Assembly (NCBI GenBank): GCA_025403435.1
Contig: CM046338.1
Coordinates: forward strand, 16,739,316 to 16,803,315
DNA length: 64,000 nucleotides
Reading direction: 5' to 3'
From: Artocarpus heterophyllus
Taxonomy: Eukaryota; Streptophyta; Magnoliopsida; Rosales; Moraceae
Positions 32,891 to 43,886 of this stretch are shown one piece after another. The position numbers and the translations under genes are program-made. The notes beneath the pieces are model-generated. The model was not told the origin of the DNA, made no database searches, and saw only the letters and a program-made list of their open reading frames with translations. Position 1 is the first letter of the stretch. Each line of letters starts with the position of its first letter.

Positions 32891-35800
32891 GATTCTCAGA
32901 ATTTACCCTGTTGGGTTTTACTTGGTTTGAATCAACTACTAGGAAGCTGTATCAATAAGAATGTGAACTCCATACACCAATCTGCCAAGCGAACAAATTT
33001 GAAGTTTGTTGTCTTGATTCTCAAATCTTTATTGAAGTTTCTCTCATGTTTTAATTGTCAGAATTCAAATTTTGTTCAGCCTATTTCCTTCGTATTCAGA
33101 TACTAACACAATTGTCACTTTTAAGTCACTTAGTTGAATATGTGTGAAATGGTCTTGAAAATTATGCTTCCAATATCTATCTTTTAAATCTTTAATGACG
33201 ATTACGGTTTTGATGTTAGATATGTATTTTCATTGCACGTGGGGAGTAATCCAGATAGACTAGATTTTGTTTGGGTTGAACGATATAATTTTAGAATTAT
33301 GGTTATGGTACTAGGAATTTAGTAGGTATGTGAATAATATTATATGACATGAGTGTTAATGAAAATCCTAGTGCCATCTAGATCTTGATTATCAGTTCCT
33401 GTTATCGTCCCTTGGTATAACTAAAACAAGATCTTAGTTTGATTTGGAATAAATAGATACATATGGCATGTTGTCTTTAGTGATTTGACAGAACCGGCAT
33501 GTCACTTATGTTCTAGTTTTACTTGGTTTTGGTAGGTTTGTATGATGTTGTTGTGTTCAAATAAATACATGTTTAGAGTTTCCTTAATGGGTATTCTAGT
33601 TTACGAGTTTATAAGTTTGTGGAAGAGTTGGTTTGGTTTGGATCTTGAAAAAAAAAAAGAAAGAGAATTTATATGGTTATAATCATAGGTCGATGATAAA
33701 TTAAGGGGTTGTTGGGATGATATCATCTTAGACCACTTAGGGTTTTGGTTTCTTAATTATAGGACATGTATATGGAAATAAATAGAGGTGGAATATTATA
33801 TCTCATAAAGACGAATTAAAATCATTCTTTAGGTGCCTTGCAATATTTACTCTATAATGATTTTAGGCAGCTGACTGATTATACTTTTGTGATATTTTGG
33901 TGCCTAGGGGTACATATATATATATATATATATATATGAACTTTGAAACATAGTTGCTTTAGAGATTTAGGCGAATAGTTTTAGCTTGTATGATGTGAAC
34001 GCGTAATTAAGATGTTTGTGATGATTATTAAATTGAGAGATAGGTATTAAAGACTAATTAAAAAATCTGAGTTATCAACCAAAAGATCAATGTGTAGGAT
34101 TTGTTTTAGTTTAAGCTTCCATATAAGGTAAAATTTTTGGATATTTTTAATTTCAGGCCTTGGAGTACCAATAGGAAGCGGTAGCAGTTTTGGTTTGAAA
34201 GATTACAATTGGAATTTGTTTTGCTCTTTTTAGATTGTTTTTCTACTATAGGTTATATAGTTAATAGCAATTATAGTGCTCACTTTCTAATATTGGATTG
34301 TAAGGTTTCTTGGATTAATTTATATGTATTTGACTCCTTATGATAATTTCTAACTTTATAATTGTTGATTCTATTAATTTAGGACATATCGATCTTTAGG
34401 TTGGTGACTTATAAATTGTGAGGTCAAGACTCATTATTTTAGTTTTATCTCAGACTTTAAGGTGATTAGAGAATGGTTGAGATATTGTTATGTTAGGAAT
34501 AATTATCCCCAACTATTGAAGAGTTTTAGATGATTCGATGCTTGTTGAAATTCTCGGAAAGAGAGCTAGCAAGTGTAGTTTCGTTAATTTTTCTATTATG
34601 TACTTAGTTCTAGGCCTTAGATCTTTTCAATAAGATGATATTTCATGTAACATGCAATATGTTTTTAAAAGATTTGATAATTCTCTTCTTGTTGGTTGGG
34701 TGACAATACTAGTCTCTTAACTTATATAGAAAATCTTGTTTTAGGCATTTGATTGTGTAGTGTTTAGGGCTTTTAGTATGTCGCTATAGCGACATATTAG
34801 GGATGGACCTTTCCTTAGTGTCATGGATTTAAGTAATGTATATTAGGGGTTGTAGAATGCATTGCAAGGTGATTTCTTGTCGATTTTTGAGAGATTTCTG
34901 TTAGAATATAGTATTTACAGTTCTTGACATAAATTGCATAGATTGGACGTACTTTCGGTTGATGTTTACTATATTGTGTAAATAATGAAGACTCTGATGG
35001 TTTGATAGAGCCTGAAGTTGAATTTGAGGATTTCTAGTCATGATCTAAGGGTGGACACGTTTGTTTTTCCTTGATCCGTCGGTAATTTGCATATGAATTT
35101 AGGTTCCCTTTTGTCAGCATAATTTATTCAATTTATATATCAGTCTTGATTTAGAATAGTAAAAATGTTTTGGTATCTACTTGGGAATTGATGCATCAAT
35201 TGCTACTTGACTAATCTTTATTGGTCTTGTTACTTTAGTTTTGCTTATTGATGTAACTGGTGTGAGATGAGACATGCCTTGGAGTGTTTAATAACTCCGT
35301 ACCACTAAATTGTGTGATACTTATTGGTCCTTTAATTAATATGATTAATTTGAGGCAGTTTTCCAATGAATTGATATTTAAATAATGCCACTCTTAGGAT
35401 GATAAAATTGTACACCTATGAAGACATGAAGGCCAGTGCCTTAGTTTTCATTTAGGGTTAAGAGTTGCAATGTGAGGAGAAACATAAAATAAATTTTGCT
35501 GGATGCTTTTGTTTACGTATTAGTTGAATTTGTTTATTTATTATGGTATTTAGAGCTTTAGGAGGTGAGACTTATCAACATATCCTGGTAGGACCTTGGC
35601 AATTGGTTTTGATTGGATCTTTTTGGGAGTTAATGTCATGAAGGAATGCCGCTATTCTCTTGATTGGACAAGGAGAAACTTTATTGGTTTAGGAATTAAA
35701 TTGCAAATTTTAGTATGCGCGGACATTTATCTATAGGAGCTATTTTTTATATTGATTTTTATTTAGGTAAGTTATGTTGTCTTGGGAGATTAAAAATTAA

Positions 35801-36368
35801 TTCATGTGTTCTGAGAGTTATGCTGCTAATGATTGCGCTTTAATGTTTATTTAATTTTCTTAAAAGCTTCGATTTTATAGGAATCTAATGACTTGAAGGT
35901 AGTACATATTGTCCAAGTTTTAGAATTTGTATGTCTAAGAATTGTTAGCTAACATCAATGATGTCTACTCATGAAAGGCTATGTGAATGAGACATAATAT
36001 GTGCTCTTTGGTGGTTATGTGTACTCAACATGGTGAAACAAGATTTGCAAAAGAAATTGATAATTATTAAGAGCCTTGCTCATTTATTGTAGTTCCTTTA
36101 TATTTATTGATCGAAGGTTATCTTAGTATGTGAGAGATTTAAATTTTTGATTGTATAGGGATTCTTCATGGTCTGTCCCTTTTTAATATTAAATCTATGT
36201 GTAGTGACACTGAAATTTTCAATTAGTCTTTTGATCTTATAGTAGGCCATCTTATTTATGTTTCCTTGTAGCTAGAGTCCAATTGCATGCGAGATGCCTT
36301 GATTAATTTTCAAACCAAATTTGAACTTTGTAAATTTTGGGGCCAAAATGTTTTTAAGGTAGGTAGAT
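32891..36368 (+). other. Internal region of the old LTR element, no readable protein
   Basis: About 3.5 kb without an ORF of useful length and without recognisable gag, protease, RT, RNase H or integrase text. Contains (TA)n at about 33912-33938. Either a non-autonomous (LARD-type) element or one too decayed to read. Confidence 0.5.
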
Positions 36369-37655
36369 TGTAAAACCTATGGTTTTATTTGAAAAAGAAT
36401 TCAAAATTTTGGGCCATTTTGAAATTTTTAATAACCTTAGGGTAGAAAATCTATTCTAGAAGGTTCTTTAAAAAATAGATCTGATTAAAGATCAGATCCC
36501 TTAACACCCCCACCCCCCCCCCCCCCCAAAATTTTTTTTTTTTTTTCTTCTTTTTACTCCTTCTTTTCTTTTCTTTTCTTTCCTCTCTCGTCCAAATGGA
36601 GAACCCGATTGCCACCACCCTTTCTCATTGGCCCATCTTTGGCCGCCACCTACCTACACATGCTAATGCATCACGAGTGTCAACCCCCAAAACCTCCCAC
36701 TCTAAAGTGCGGCCTGCCTACTCGTCGCCGTTGACCCGGAACAGAGCAAGCCTACCACCCCTTTTGAAGCTTTTAAGGATGATTTCGGTGCCATCTGACC
36801 TCCTCTCTGCCTGTAAGTTACACCACCAGGTTCCTCTCATTGAGGGAGAATAAGACCGACTCCACCACAAGTTTGATTGCCACTGGGGAACTCCTACCAC
36901 TCATCGTCCCTTTGCCAATTTTGCACCTCCTTTTCTGGCAAGCCAAGCCTCGTTTTGGAAAACCAGCCTTGGAACGATGATCCTCGTGTCGAGAGCTTCG
37001 ATTTGGTACCGATCTCTGCCACCGCTTCGCTAATCAACCGTGGTCAACGTTTGTCAAGGCAAGGGCGGTCAACAATTTAGCATGACCACCAAATCAAAAA
37101 GGAGTCATTCTAGCTTGTTTTTGACATTTTGGACGCGTTTGTGGTATCGGATTTGCGAGTCCGAATTCTAATGGCTAAGTTTAGTGATTCAAAGTTTCAA
37201 AGGACGATGTCGTTTTAAATGTTTTTGCCTCTAAATGTCGTTGCCTAAGTCAGTAAGAACTCTATTACTGATCTTTCGTGATATTAATTTCATTAGCCAA
37301 TAAATTTAGAATTTGAAATTAAGTTACATGGGTTTTAATATATTGTTTTTTAAACTACATGTTATTATTGTTGTTGTTGTCGTTTCTTTTGTTGTTGTTG
37401 TTGGTATTGCTATTGATGTTTTGTTGCTATTATTATTATTACTATCACCATCATCATCATCATCACCATCATCATCATTATTGTTATCTAAAATTTATTA
37501 TTGAGTTGGTTTTATGAAAATTTTGTTCTTGAGTTGGTTTTTATACACATATTGGATATTTATATGTTTATTTTTTATTTAGAATTATGATCAATTACAT
37601 GATGTATGAGTTTGGCCTTGAAAAATTTATGGTTGGAATGAAATGCTTATTTGAT
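36369..37655 (+). repeat. Right LTR of the old element, first part
   Basis: Starts TGTAAAACC after a polypurine-like tract. It holds a long C run (about 36512-36527), a T run, then a CT-rich leader near 36540-36595 that fits a promoter/leader region, and a (GTT)n/(ATT)n/(ATC)n stretch at 37360-37490. The LTR resumes at 45857 after the younger insertion. Confidence 0.5.
37651..37655 (+). other. Left target-site duplication TTGAT
   Basis: TTGAT immediately precedes the TG of the LTR at 37656 and recurs at 45852-45856 right after the CA of the other LTR. Confidence 0.9.
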
Positions 37656-39620
37656 TGTAACGCCCCTATATGGGGGTTAACAGTTTTTAATGAGATAAAA
37701 TAAAAATAAATAATAAAAGTAAAACCTTAAAAATAAAATTTGCCCGGGACTTAAATGAAAACTCTCAACTCAAAAATAAAAATATAAACGACAAATAAAC
37801 CACAGTTTTAATGTAGCACCTTAAATTTAATAATATAAACTGTTGTCATCATCATTTTAACCCTCAACACATTGTAATACAGTCACAGAAAGTAACAATT
37901 GATGCTTACATTATCATGAAGAACATTCTCAACAATTGAAGCAGTCCCAATGTAATATAGCTACATCACTTCCTCAACTATATTTCTCGTAGCCACCTCA
38001 CACTTAGTGAGTCCTGAAAAGATATAAACATAAGGGTATGAGCAACACTATGCTCAGTAGAGAAAACCATTACTCACCTTTATCATTACCACATTAAAAT
38101 CTGCATGGTTAGTAAGTTACATCATATTCCAGATTATGAGGTTTATTATGATCACATCTTATGGATACCGTAGTTAATCATTACCAAGTGTCATAATTAC
38201 ACATTTATACAAATATTACCAATCATCATTGTTCCTAGGTATCCATGTTAAATTGAGTATCACTCAACTCATCGAAACCCAAATGGGCGCACTTGATCAC
38301 CCTATAAACATTCCAAGGGTGTTCCGGTGAGGGGACATCAAGCCCCGAGTCCTCACCAAGTCGATTCCTGTACAGTGTGTTCTGGGACTTTCAACCCAAG
38401 GAAGCGTCATCACCTTCCCCCTATTTTACCTTTTTGGGTATTCATGCCCAAGGACGTAACCGCCGCCCTCTTCATGTCTCACCATTTCTCTATATTAAAT
38501 CATTATTAATATAGTCAGTTTTCCTAACCATGCTTCTCAATTTATAACATATGTCAATTCATTATGTTCCTCGCCGTACAATACAAGACGAGTCCATGTC
38601 ATAGTTTCATATGTGATACTCATATAATATCAGTTCAACATAGATATATATATATTGCGGCAAAACAATCAATTTTAATTCTATAAAAACCTCACAAAAA
38701 TGAGTAATAGAATCCCTACCTTTCAAGCTTATCAACAGTCTCTTAATCCTGGAATCAATTAACGTTAGCTCCATACTCCCTTGATCCTAAGGCGTGCATA
38801 AGGACAATTAAAACTAAAGCACAACATACAACTACATTCATAAAATTTATTTTAATTTAATCTTAGAATTTCAAGAAATAACCACTGCCCATAGAGGTAT
38901 TATAAAGTTTAACAATATAAATTTTCTGTCTAGGGCATATACACTTAGACTTCATACATATGCTCCAAAATAGCAACAAACATATACTTAGGTTTAAGAA
39001 CGCAAATTTGAATAATCCTTTAGTATAAAAGAAAATTTATAAATGAAAGACTAAATTTGTTCATAAGATTCTAACCTCGGATTATGGTTAGTTGGAAGCT
39101 TGAAATGGCTTCAAAACAGGTTCCTTTACTTCGGTATGACTGAAATTCTTGCTCAAATGGAGGTGATGGTGGCTGATTTTTATGGCTGCCTTGAAGAAGT
39201 TCTCTAAGTATTTTGCTTCAGCAAAGAAATGAGAAGAAGAGTGTGGGAACCGTGGAAGAGAAAGGAAGAAAAGATGAAGTCTTTGAAGAGAAGTGATAGA
39301 AACAATTATAGAGGAGACATGTTGAAGCATGTCACGGAGGAAATAAAGAAAATGAGGGTCAAGAGTAGTTGAAAAAGATATCCTTATGTCTCATCTAAAG
39401 ACTTTAACACACATAATGCCAATATGACATTTTTGAGATTTATTAGAAGTTCTAAGGCTTTTTAGTAATCATACTAAATAAATATAGGAGAATTTTAGAA
39501 AATTTAAAAATAGATAAAAATAAATATTATAAAATAAATTTAAATGAAGCAATTTTTTTTTATACATTAAAAATTAATTTAATTACCTCAATACCCGTTA
39601 GGAGAATAACGGGTGTCACA
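37656..39620 (-). repeat. 3' LTR of the LOG-carrying element (1,965 bp)
   Basis: Plus-strand termini are TGTAACGCCCC and GGGTGTCACA. Same length and, as far as I can see, same sequence as 43887-45851. Includes the palindromic ATGAGCAACACTATGCTCAG near 38038-38057, a motif type found in many plant gypsy LTRs near the R region. Confidence 0.95.
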
Positions 39621-39654
39621 GCTCTACCCCCCTTAAAGAAATTTCGTCCTCGAA
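39621..39654 (-). promoter_or_regulatory. Polypurine tract of the LOG-carrying element
   Basis: On the minus strand: CGAGGACGAAATTTC, then TTTAAGGGGGGTAGAGC directly before the LTR's TG. This would prime plus-strand DNA synthesis. The preceding GAGGACGAAATTTC is a hallmark of Tekay/Del-type chromoviruses. Confidence 0.85.
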
Positions 39655-40581
39655 ATTTCAATTCTAGCAATACTAGTAAAAATTTTAATTCCATTATGAT
39701 TCCAATTCCGAGTCTAAACCGTTAATGTTGTTTGTCCTCCAAATTTAAGTTATCGTATCTCCACTTATTTACTTGCATAATAAATCTTACTCCTAAATCC
39801 CTCAATGAGAGTATTTCTGACAAGTTTCAACTTATAACACCGTATAATAGTCTAAGAATCTGATCAGGCATACATATTGACCATACCATGATTCCAGTCC
39901 TTCATTGTCCATGGACTGTGATTTACAATCACATTTAAGGAGATTGCCAGAGAAATTTTATATACTTCATCTTTAGGTTCCTTTTCCTTTTCCTTTTTGA
40001 GTAAGGAAAAGTCAAATATATTTGATTTCATACCTCAACTAATAAACTAGAACATAATCATAAAACATATATCACAAACACTTTTATTCAAAACTATACA
40101 TTAAACTTACTCATAGAGATATTAAACGGAATCTCAGAGTTGCAAACATACCCGACATATTTTTCATTAAACAGCTATCCTCATGACACAAACATTCAAC
40201 CCAAATAATATACTCATATTTCATATGGAATATCCCCATAACTGACTCTGGTACTTCCACATAATATTAACAGAATATTACACATTACAAATATGATACG
40301 GATACGTTTCGAGAGTACAAGGCACTCCGTATACCAGCTATCCATATCATGCATGCTTAGAGGATACAAAAACATCGATAAACAAAAGATCGGACCTTAA
40401 GAAGGATGCGTTTCGAGAGCATCAAGTACTCCGTATCCAGCCATCCCGGCATTAGGCTCAATGAATCTAAAAGATTAAACAACAACGTACCACAAGAAAC
40501 ACAGAATACAAGGCAAACGGTTATTCGTAACACACGAAATACGGACACACATGCCTACATGCCAAAGATAAAACAAAAAGA
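39655..40581 (-). other. 3' non-coding region downstream of the LOG-like ORF
   Basis: About 930 bp between the LOG stop and the polypurine tract. It contains a ~45-bp direct repeat (about 40300-40350 and 40406-40450, sharing CGTTTCGAGAG and ACTCCGTAT.CCAGC). No ORF. Confidence 0.6.
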
Positions 40582-41232
40582 TTACAGATGGAGATTCAAA
40601 TCAATTGGCCGCTCCCGGCTTTCCCTTTCCCATTCAAGCTTGGATGTTGCAGTGTCGGATTCTGGATGTATGATTTGCATTTTATCTATCAATTCCTCAG
40701 CTGTTGAAGCAGTGACAAAGATTTGTCTCTCCGATTCTGTAGTGATGTTTTCTTCCACAGCGTAATCTAGAAATTTCAAAAGACCGTCATAAAAACCATT
40801 TACATTCAGCAGTCCCAAAGGTTTGGAATAAAAGCCCAACAATTGCCCACAAGCAACTATAAATATTTCCTCAAGAGTACCTAGACCACCAGGTAATGCT
40901 ATAAAAGCATCAGAATTATAGATTATGTCTTTAAAATTTTTAGGGATACTCCTGACTCCTTCTCCCTTACCTATGGCTTCCTTACAAAGGTTTCCTTCAA
41001 CTGGAATATGAGGCCAAATTCTTACATCAGTAGCGTCGCTAGACCTAGCTGCTAGTGCCATATTTACCATCATTTTTATACTACCACCCCCATAGATTAT
41101 GTTAATCTTTTTGCGTGCTAGAACTTGCCCTAAGTGATTTGCAGCTTCTAAATAAGCTTTATCTTTTCCAAAGCTGGAACCACAAAAGACACAGACATTC
41201 TTTATTTTCTTCGTGGACTGGGAGGTAGACAT
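40582..41232 (-). CDS. LOG: LOG-family protein (cytokinin riboside 5'-monophosphate phosphoribohydrolase-like), 216 aa
   Basis: LOG enzymes release free cytokinin bases from cytokinin nucleotides in the cytosol. The ORF is intact and intronless, though plant LOG genes normally have several introns, suggesting capture from mRNA. Seen: VCVFCGSSFGKD (13-24), IIYGGGSI (45-52), SDAFIALPGGLGTLEE (107-122) with the family PGGxGTxxE motif, and KPLGLLNVNGFYDGLLKFLD (137-156). Length is normal. Start: the open frame extends upstream to a GTG at 41271, but the first ATG (MSTSQS) at 41232 matches usual LOG N-termini. Divergent points: the GLMG after GGGS reads KMMV, the Tyr of PGGYGT is Leu, and the MHxRK segment with the catalytic Arg is missing; the loop (94-106) is about three residues shorter. 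Activity is therefore doubtful, though purifying selection seems likely given an open frame. It lies downstream of the Cys-rich ORF in the same transcript direction. Confidence 0.88.
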   Translation of the reverse strand: MSTSQSTKKIKNVCVFCGSSFGKDKAYLEAANHLGQVLARKKINIIYGGGSIKMMVNMALAARSSDATDVRIWPHIPVEGNLCKEAIGKGEGVRSIPKNFKDIIYNSDAFIALPGGLGTLEEIFIVACGQLLGFYSKPLGLLNVNGFYDGLLKFLDYAVEENITTESERQIFVTASTAEELIDKMQIIHPESDTATSKLEWERESRERPIDLNLHL

Positions 41233-41875
41233 ATTTGGTTTATAGAAGTGGTTGCTTAATGTCTGCTCCACTTAGACTTCGGGTTCTACATAAGTTTTTA
41301 AAGATGAGAAATAGACAAAAAGGGCTAAAGAGATAGACGAGTAGGTAATGAAAAGGTAATCCAAAGATTTAAACAAAATCTTGTGCGGATAAGAAAGTAA
41401 GATAAGGTGATTGATAGTTTACAGAAAATCTGATTCACTTTTTGAAAAAGATTAGACTCTAATTGTATAACTTTTGACAATTGAGAACAATTCGACAGAA
41501 GACCCTCATGACACAACTGTAGACTTTTTGACAAATATACACCAAGTCGAGAAATTTAATATAAACGACAAATACTGTAGAACTTTTGAAATTTGAGACA
41601 CAAATCTTGAAATATCTGGATAAGCTTTTCAAAATTCAAACATATTACTGTACCGTATGTAACGTGTCTGATAAGATAATATATTTTATTATATATATAT
41701 TTAAGAAAATCATAAATTAAATAAGATATTAACACTTACTGTATCAATCTAATAATCACAATTATTTCAAACACAAAAGCAAATATTCTGAGTAAAAGAA
41801 AAACACAAACTGTTGAACATCAGCTAAAACTGCTTCAAATAAGTAAAGACTAAATAACCTTTATAGAACGATGAC
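41233..41875 (-). other. Spacer between the two cargo ORFs
   Basis: About 640 bp, AT-rich, without a convincing ORF. If one genomic-length RNA is made, LOG would be its second cistron. Splicing or a separate start could expose it, but I cannot identify the sites with confidence. Confidence 0.5.
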
Positions 41876-42397
41876 TTATTCCCCATCCAGTTTTCTTATG
41901 GCTTGGCAAACAGGATCTAAAAATACCATATTCCTGAGGCGTTGTCTTTCTGTATAAAATTTAGGCCAGAGTTTAAAAATAGCTCCTTGAACATATCCAC
42001 TAGGGTGACCGTGGAGAGGAGGATGGATGCTATCCAAGTTCTCCTTTGAAAGTCCATCCCTACAAAACCTTATTTTATCCTCTCTATTCGTAGACATATA
42101 ACCAGGTGAAGTACATTTACCGTTACAATTTTGTCTTCCACATTTGTTACAAGTGACCACGATGGCACGAGCTCTTCTTTTCATTGCACTACGACTGGTA
42201 CCTGTTCCTGGTAAACCGACATCTTGACTAAAGTCACTCGGACGGATTTTCCCCTCTATTAACATTCTCACATCACAAGGGATACCAAAACGCATAAGAA
42301 TCCACAACCGAGTAATTCTAGCCTTGTATTTCTTTCTGAGAATCTTTTGGGAGAGTGATGGGAAATATTTTCTCAGATGTTGGTACTTTGGGTCCAT
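41876..42397 (-). CDS. Basic Cys4-cluster protein, 173 aa; resembles small plant-virus nucleic-acid-binding proteins
   Basis: Starts at a true ATG and is open to its stop. The N-terminal third is Lys/Arg-rich (KILRKKYKARITRLW, 18-32). A Gly/Ser linker leads to a basic run KRRAR (73-77), possibly nuclear-targeting, directly before CNKCGRQNCNGKC (83-95), a CX2CX4CX3C cluster. Then come SPGYM (97-101), a further Cys112 and DGLSKENLDSIHPP (114-127). The tail is basic with a DPVC near 161. The layout, basic run then Cys4 cluster then PG and a hydrophilic DG..E..HP segment, recalls the short cysteine-rich nucleic-acid-binding proteins near the 3' end of carlavirus-type genomes. This is by eye, without alignment. 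It is not a retroviral CCHC knuckle, so not a normal gag remnant. Alternative: a lineage-specific host zinc-finger protein. It is the first ORF after the 1.5-kb leader. Confidence 0.6.
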   Translation of the reverse strand: MDPKYQHLRKYFPSLSQKILRKKYKARITRLWILMRFGIPCDVRMLIEGKIRPSDFSQDVGLPGTGTSRSAMKRRARAIVVTCNKCGRQNCNGKCTSPGYMSTNREDKIRFCRDGLSKENLDSIHPPLHGHPSGYVQGAIFKLWPKFYTERQRLRNMVFLDPVCQAIRKLDGE

Positions 42398-43866
42398 GAT
42401 GAGATGAAAGAAGAGTAAATAGAAAGGAAAAATTAAGATAGTAAATTGCAGAATCTTAGAATTCCTTCTTCTTTTGGAGGAAAAGAAGAATTTTTAATGA
42501 GAAAGAAGAGGATTTGCGATTTAGAGAGAAAATAACAAATTAAGAGAGAAAAAGTGAACTCGGAGAAATAAGCTCTTATGTACAGTAAACGTATATGTAA
42601 ACAATAATTAAACCACTGTATATGACACGTATAGAGACCACGTGGGAGAGACAGTGTGAATCAAACTGATTTAAGATTTGAACTAGGCCCAAATGTTCTT
42701 AGTTGAAAATGGTCAGGTTGTTTCGGGCCTTAACACATTTAGAACGAGTTAAATAACAAACATAAAATTAAAAACCAATTCGTATGAATCTTAAACCCAA
42801 TTCAAAGCCCACTATAGATAAAGTTAACTATAAACAACAAATCTAATTTAACGACAACAAGGATCTTCCTGAATGATATTTAAAATCATTTCATAACAAC
42901 ACAATCTTCCAGCAACTCAAATGATTTTGTTTTAATCAAAATCTTATTGAACAATACATACACCCATATGTTATTCATAATACTCAACATCTATCAATGG
43001 ATTCATCATCATTGCTACCAAGGGTTTAGAATGCGACTAACCTTGAAATCAATACGATTTACGTCTTTCAACGTAGACCATATCAACGAACAAAGACACT
43101 TGATGTTACTACTTAAGAACATCTACAATCCCCACAATTCTACTTATACAATATCGAATTTCCTCATATAACAAAATCTTAGGTAACCAAAAGATTCACT
43201 GATACACTTAAATACAATGTACGTAACGAAATATTCCAATTTTGAGATTCATGCATTCTAGACTTTACACAGTCTCAACAGACCAAAAGTCTAACATTTA
43301 TCTCTCTCAAGATTCAATACCATGATTCCCAACTTATATCATATTCCTCAAATATATAGAACTTTCAAGAAAAGTTATTGACACTTATGTGCTCCATCGA
43401 ATCCACACATAATCATTACTTAGGTTTGAATCAATTACGAAAAATTTGACATATCTACGTCAAACTTTAAAATCAATAAATCAAGCCTTATATTTCTTAT
43501 TGTTTTTCACGAGACAAAAGGCTTTTAAATCCTCTTATCTATACGAATTTCTCATCGTTTATACGAATTAGATATGCTTATAGATCCAAATATTATACGA
43601 ATCTCTCATAAGCAATCTACTTATAAACTCATTCCATATAATTATCATTCCCTCATAACTATTAATACTTTCCTTCTATATAATTATTGTACTCATATAA
43701 CTATTAATATTTTCATTCTATGGCCTTTCCATGTTACATCCTTCTAGACTGTATAAATCAATGTGAAGGTTCATTTTGATGATGACAATAAAAATTCAGC
43801 TTCAAAACCATCTCAAAAATATATTTTTTTAAAGTGGTGCTACACTCCCTAGGTTAACCGAACCTA
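42398..43866 (-). other. Leader of the LOG-carrying element
   Basis: About 1.47 kb between primer site and first cargo ORF, the place where gag normally begins. I see no gag-like reading frame. An ACGTGG/CCACGTGG-type core occurs near 42636-42645, and short TATACGAAT-type repeats at about 43550-43610. Packaging signals would be expected here but cannot be recognised. Confidence 0.5.
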
Positions 43867-43886
43867 GGCTCTGATACCAAAAATTC
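43867..43886 (-). promoter_or_regulatory. Primer-binding site (tRNA-iMet)
   Basis: On the minus strand TGGTATCAGAGCC follows the LTR end by six bases (GAATTT). It matches the complement of the 3' end of plant initiator tRNA-Met. It fixes the orientation of the element. Confidence 0.92.

Noticed and set aside
38327..38509. 60-codon plus-strand open stretch, repeated at 44558-44740
   Set aside because: It is duplicated only because it lies in the two LTRs, antisense to the element, with no recognisable domain.
39088..39330. 80-codon minus-strand open stretch in the LTRs (also 45319-45561)
   Set aside because: Part of the LTR leader/U5 region; low-complexity His/Ser/Phe text, no family resemblance.
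40593..41271. Starting the LOG-like protein at the 41271 codon
   Set aside because: That codon is GTG on the minus strand; the first ATG, at 41232, gives a normal LOG N-terminus.
41876..42397. Interpreting the Cys-rich ORF as a gag zinc knuckle
   Set aside because: A gag knuckle is CX2CX4HX4C; here all four ligands are Cys with CX2CX4CX3C spacing and there is no capsid-like region.
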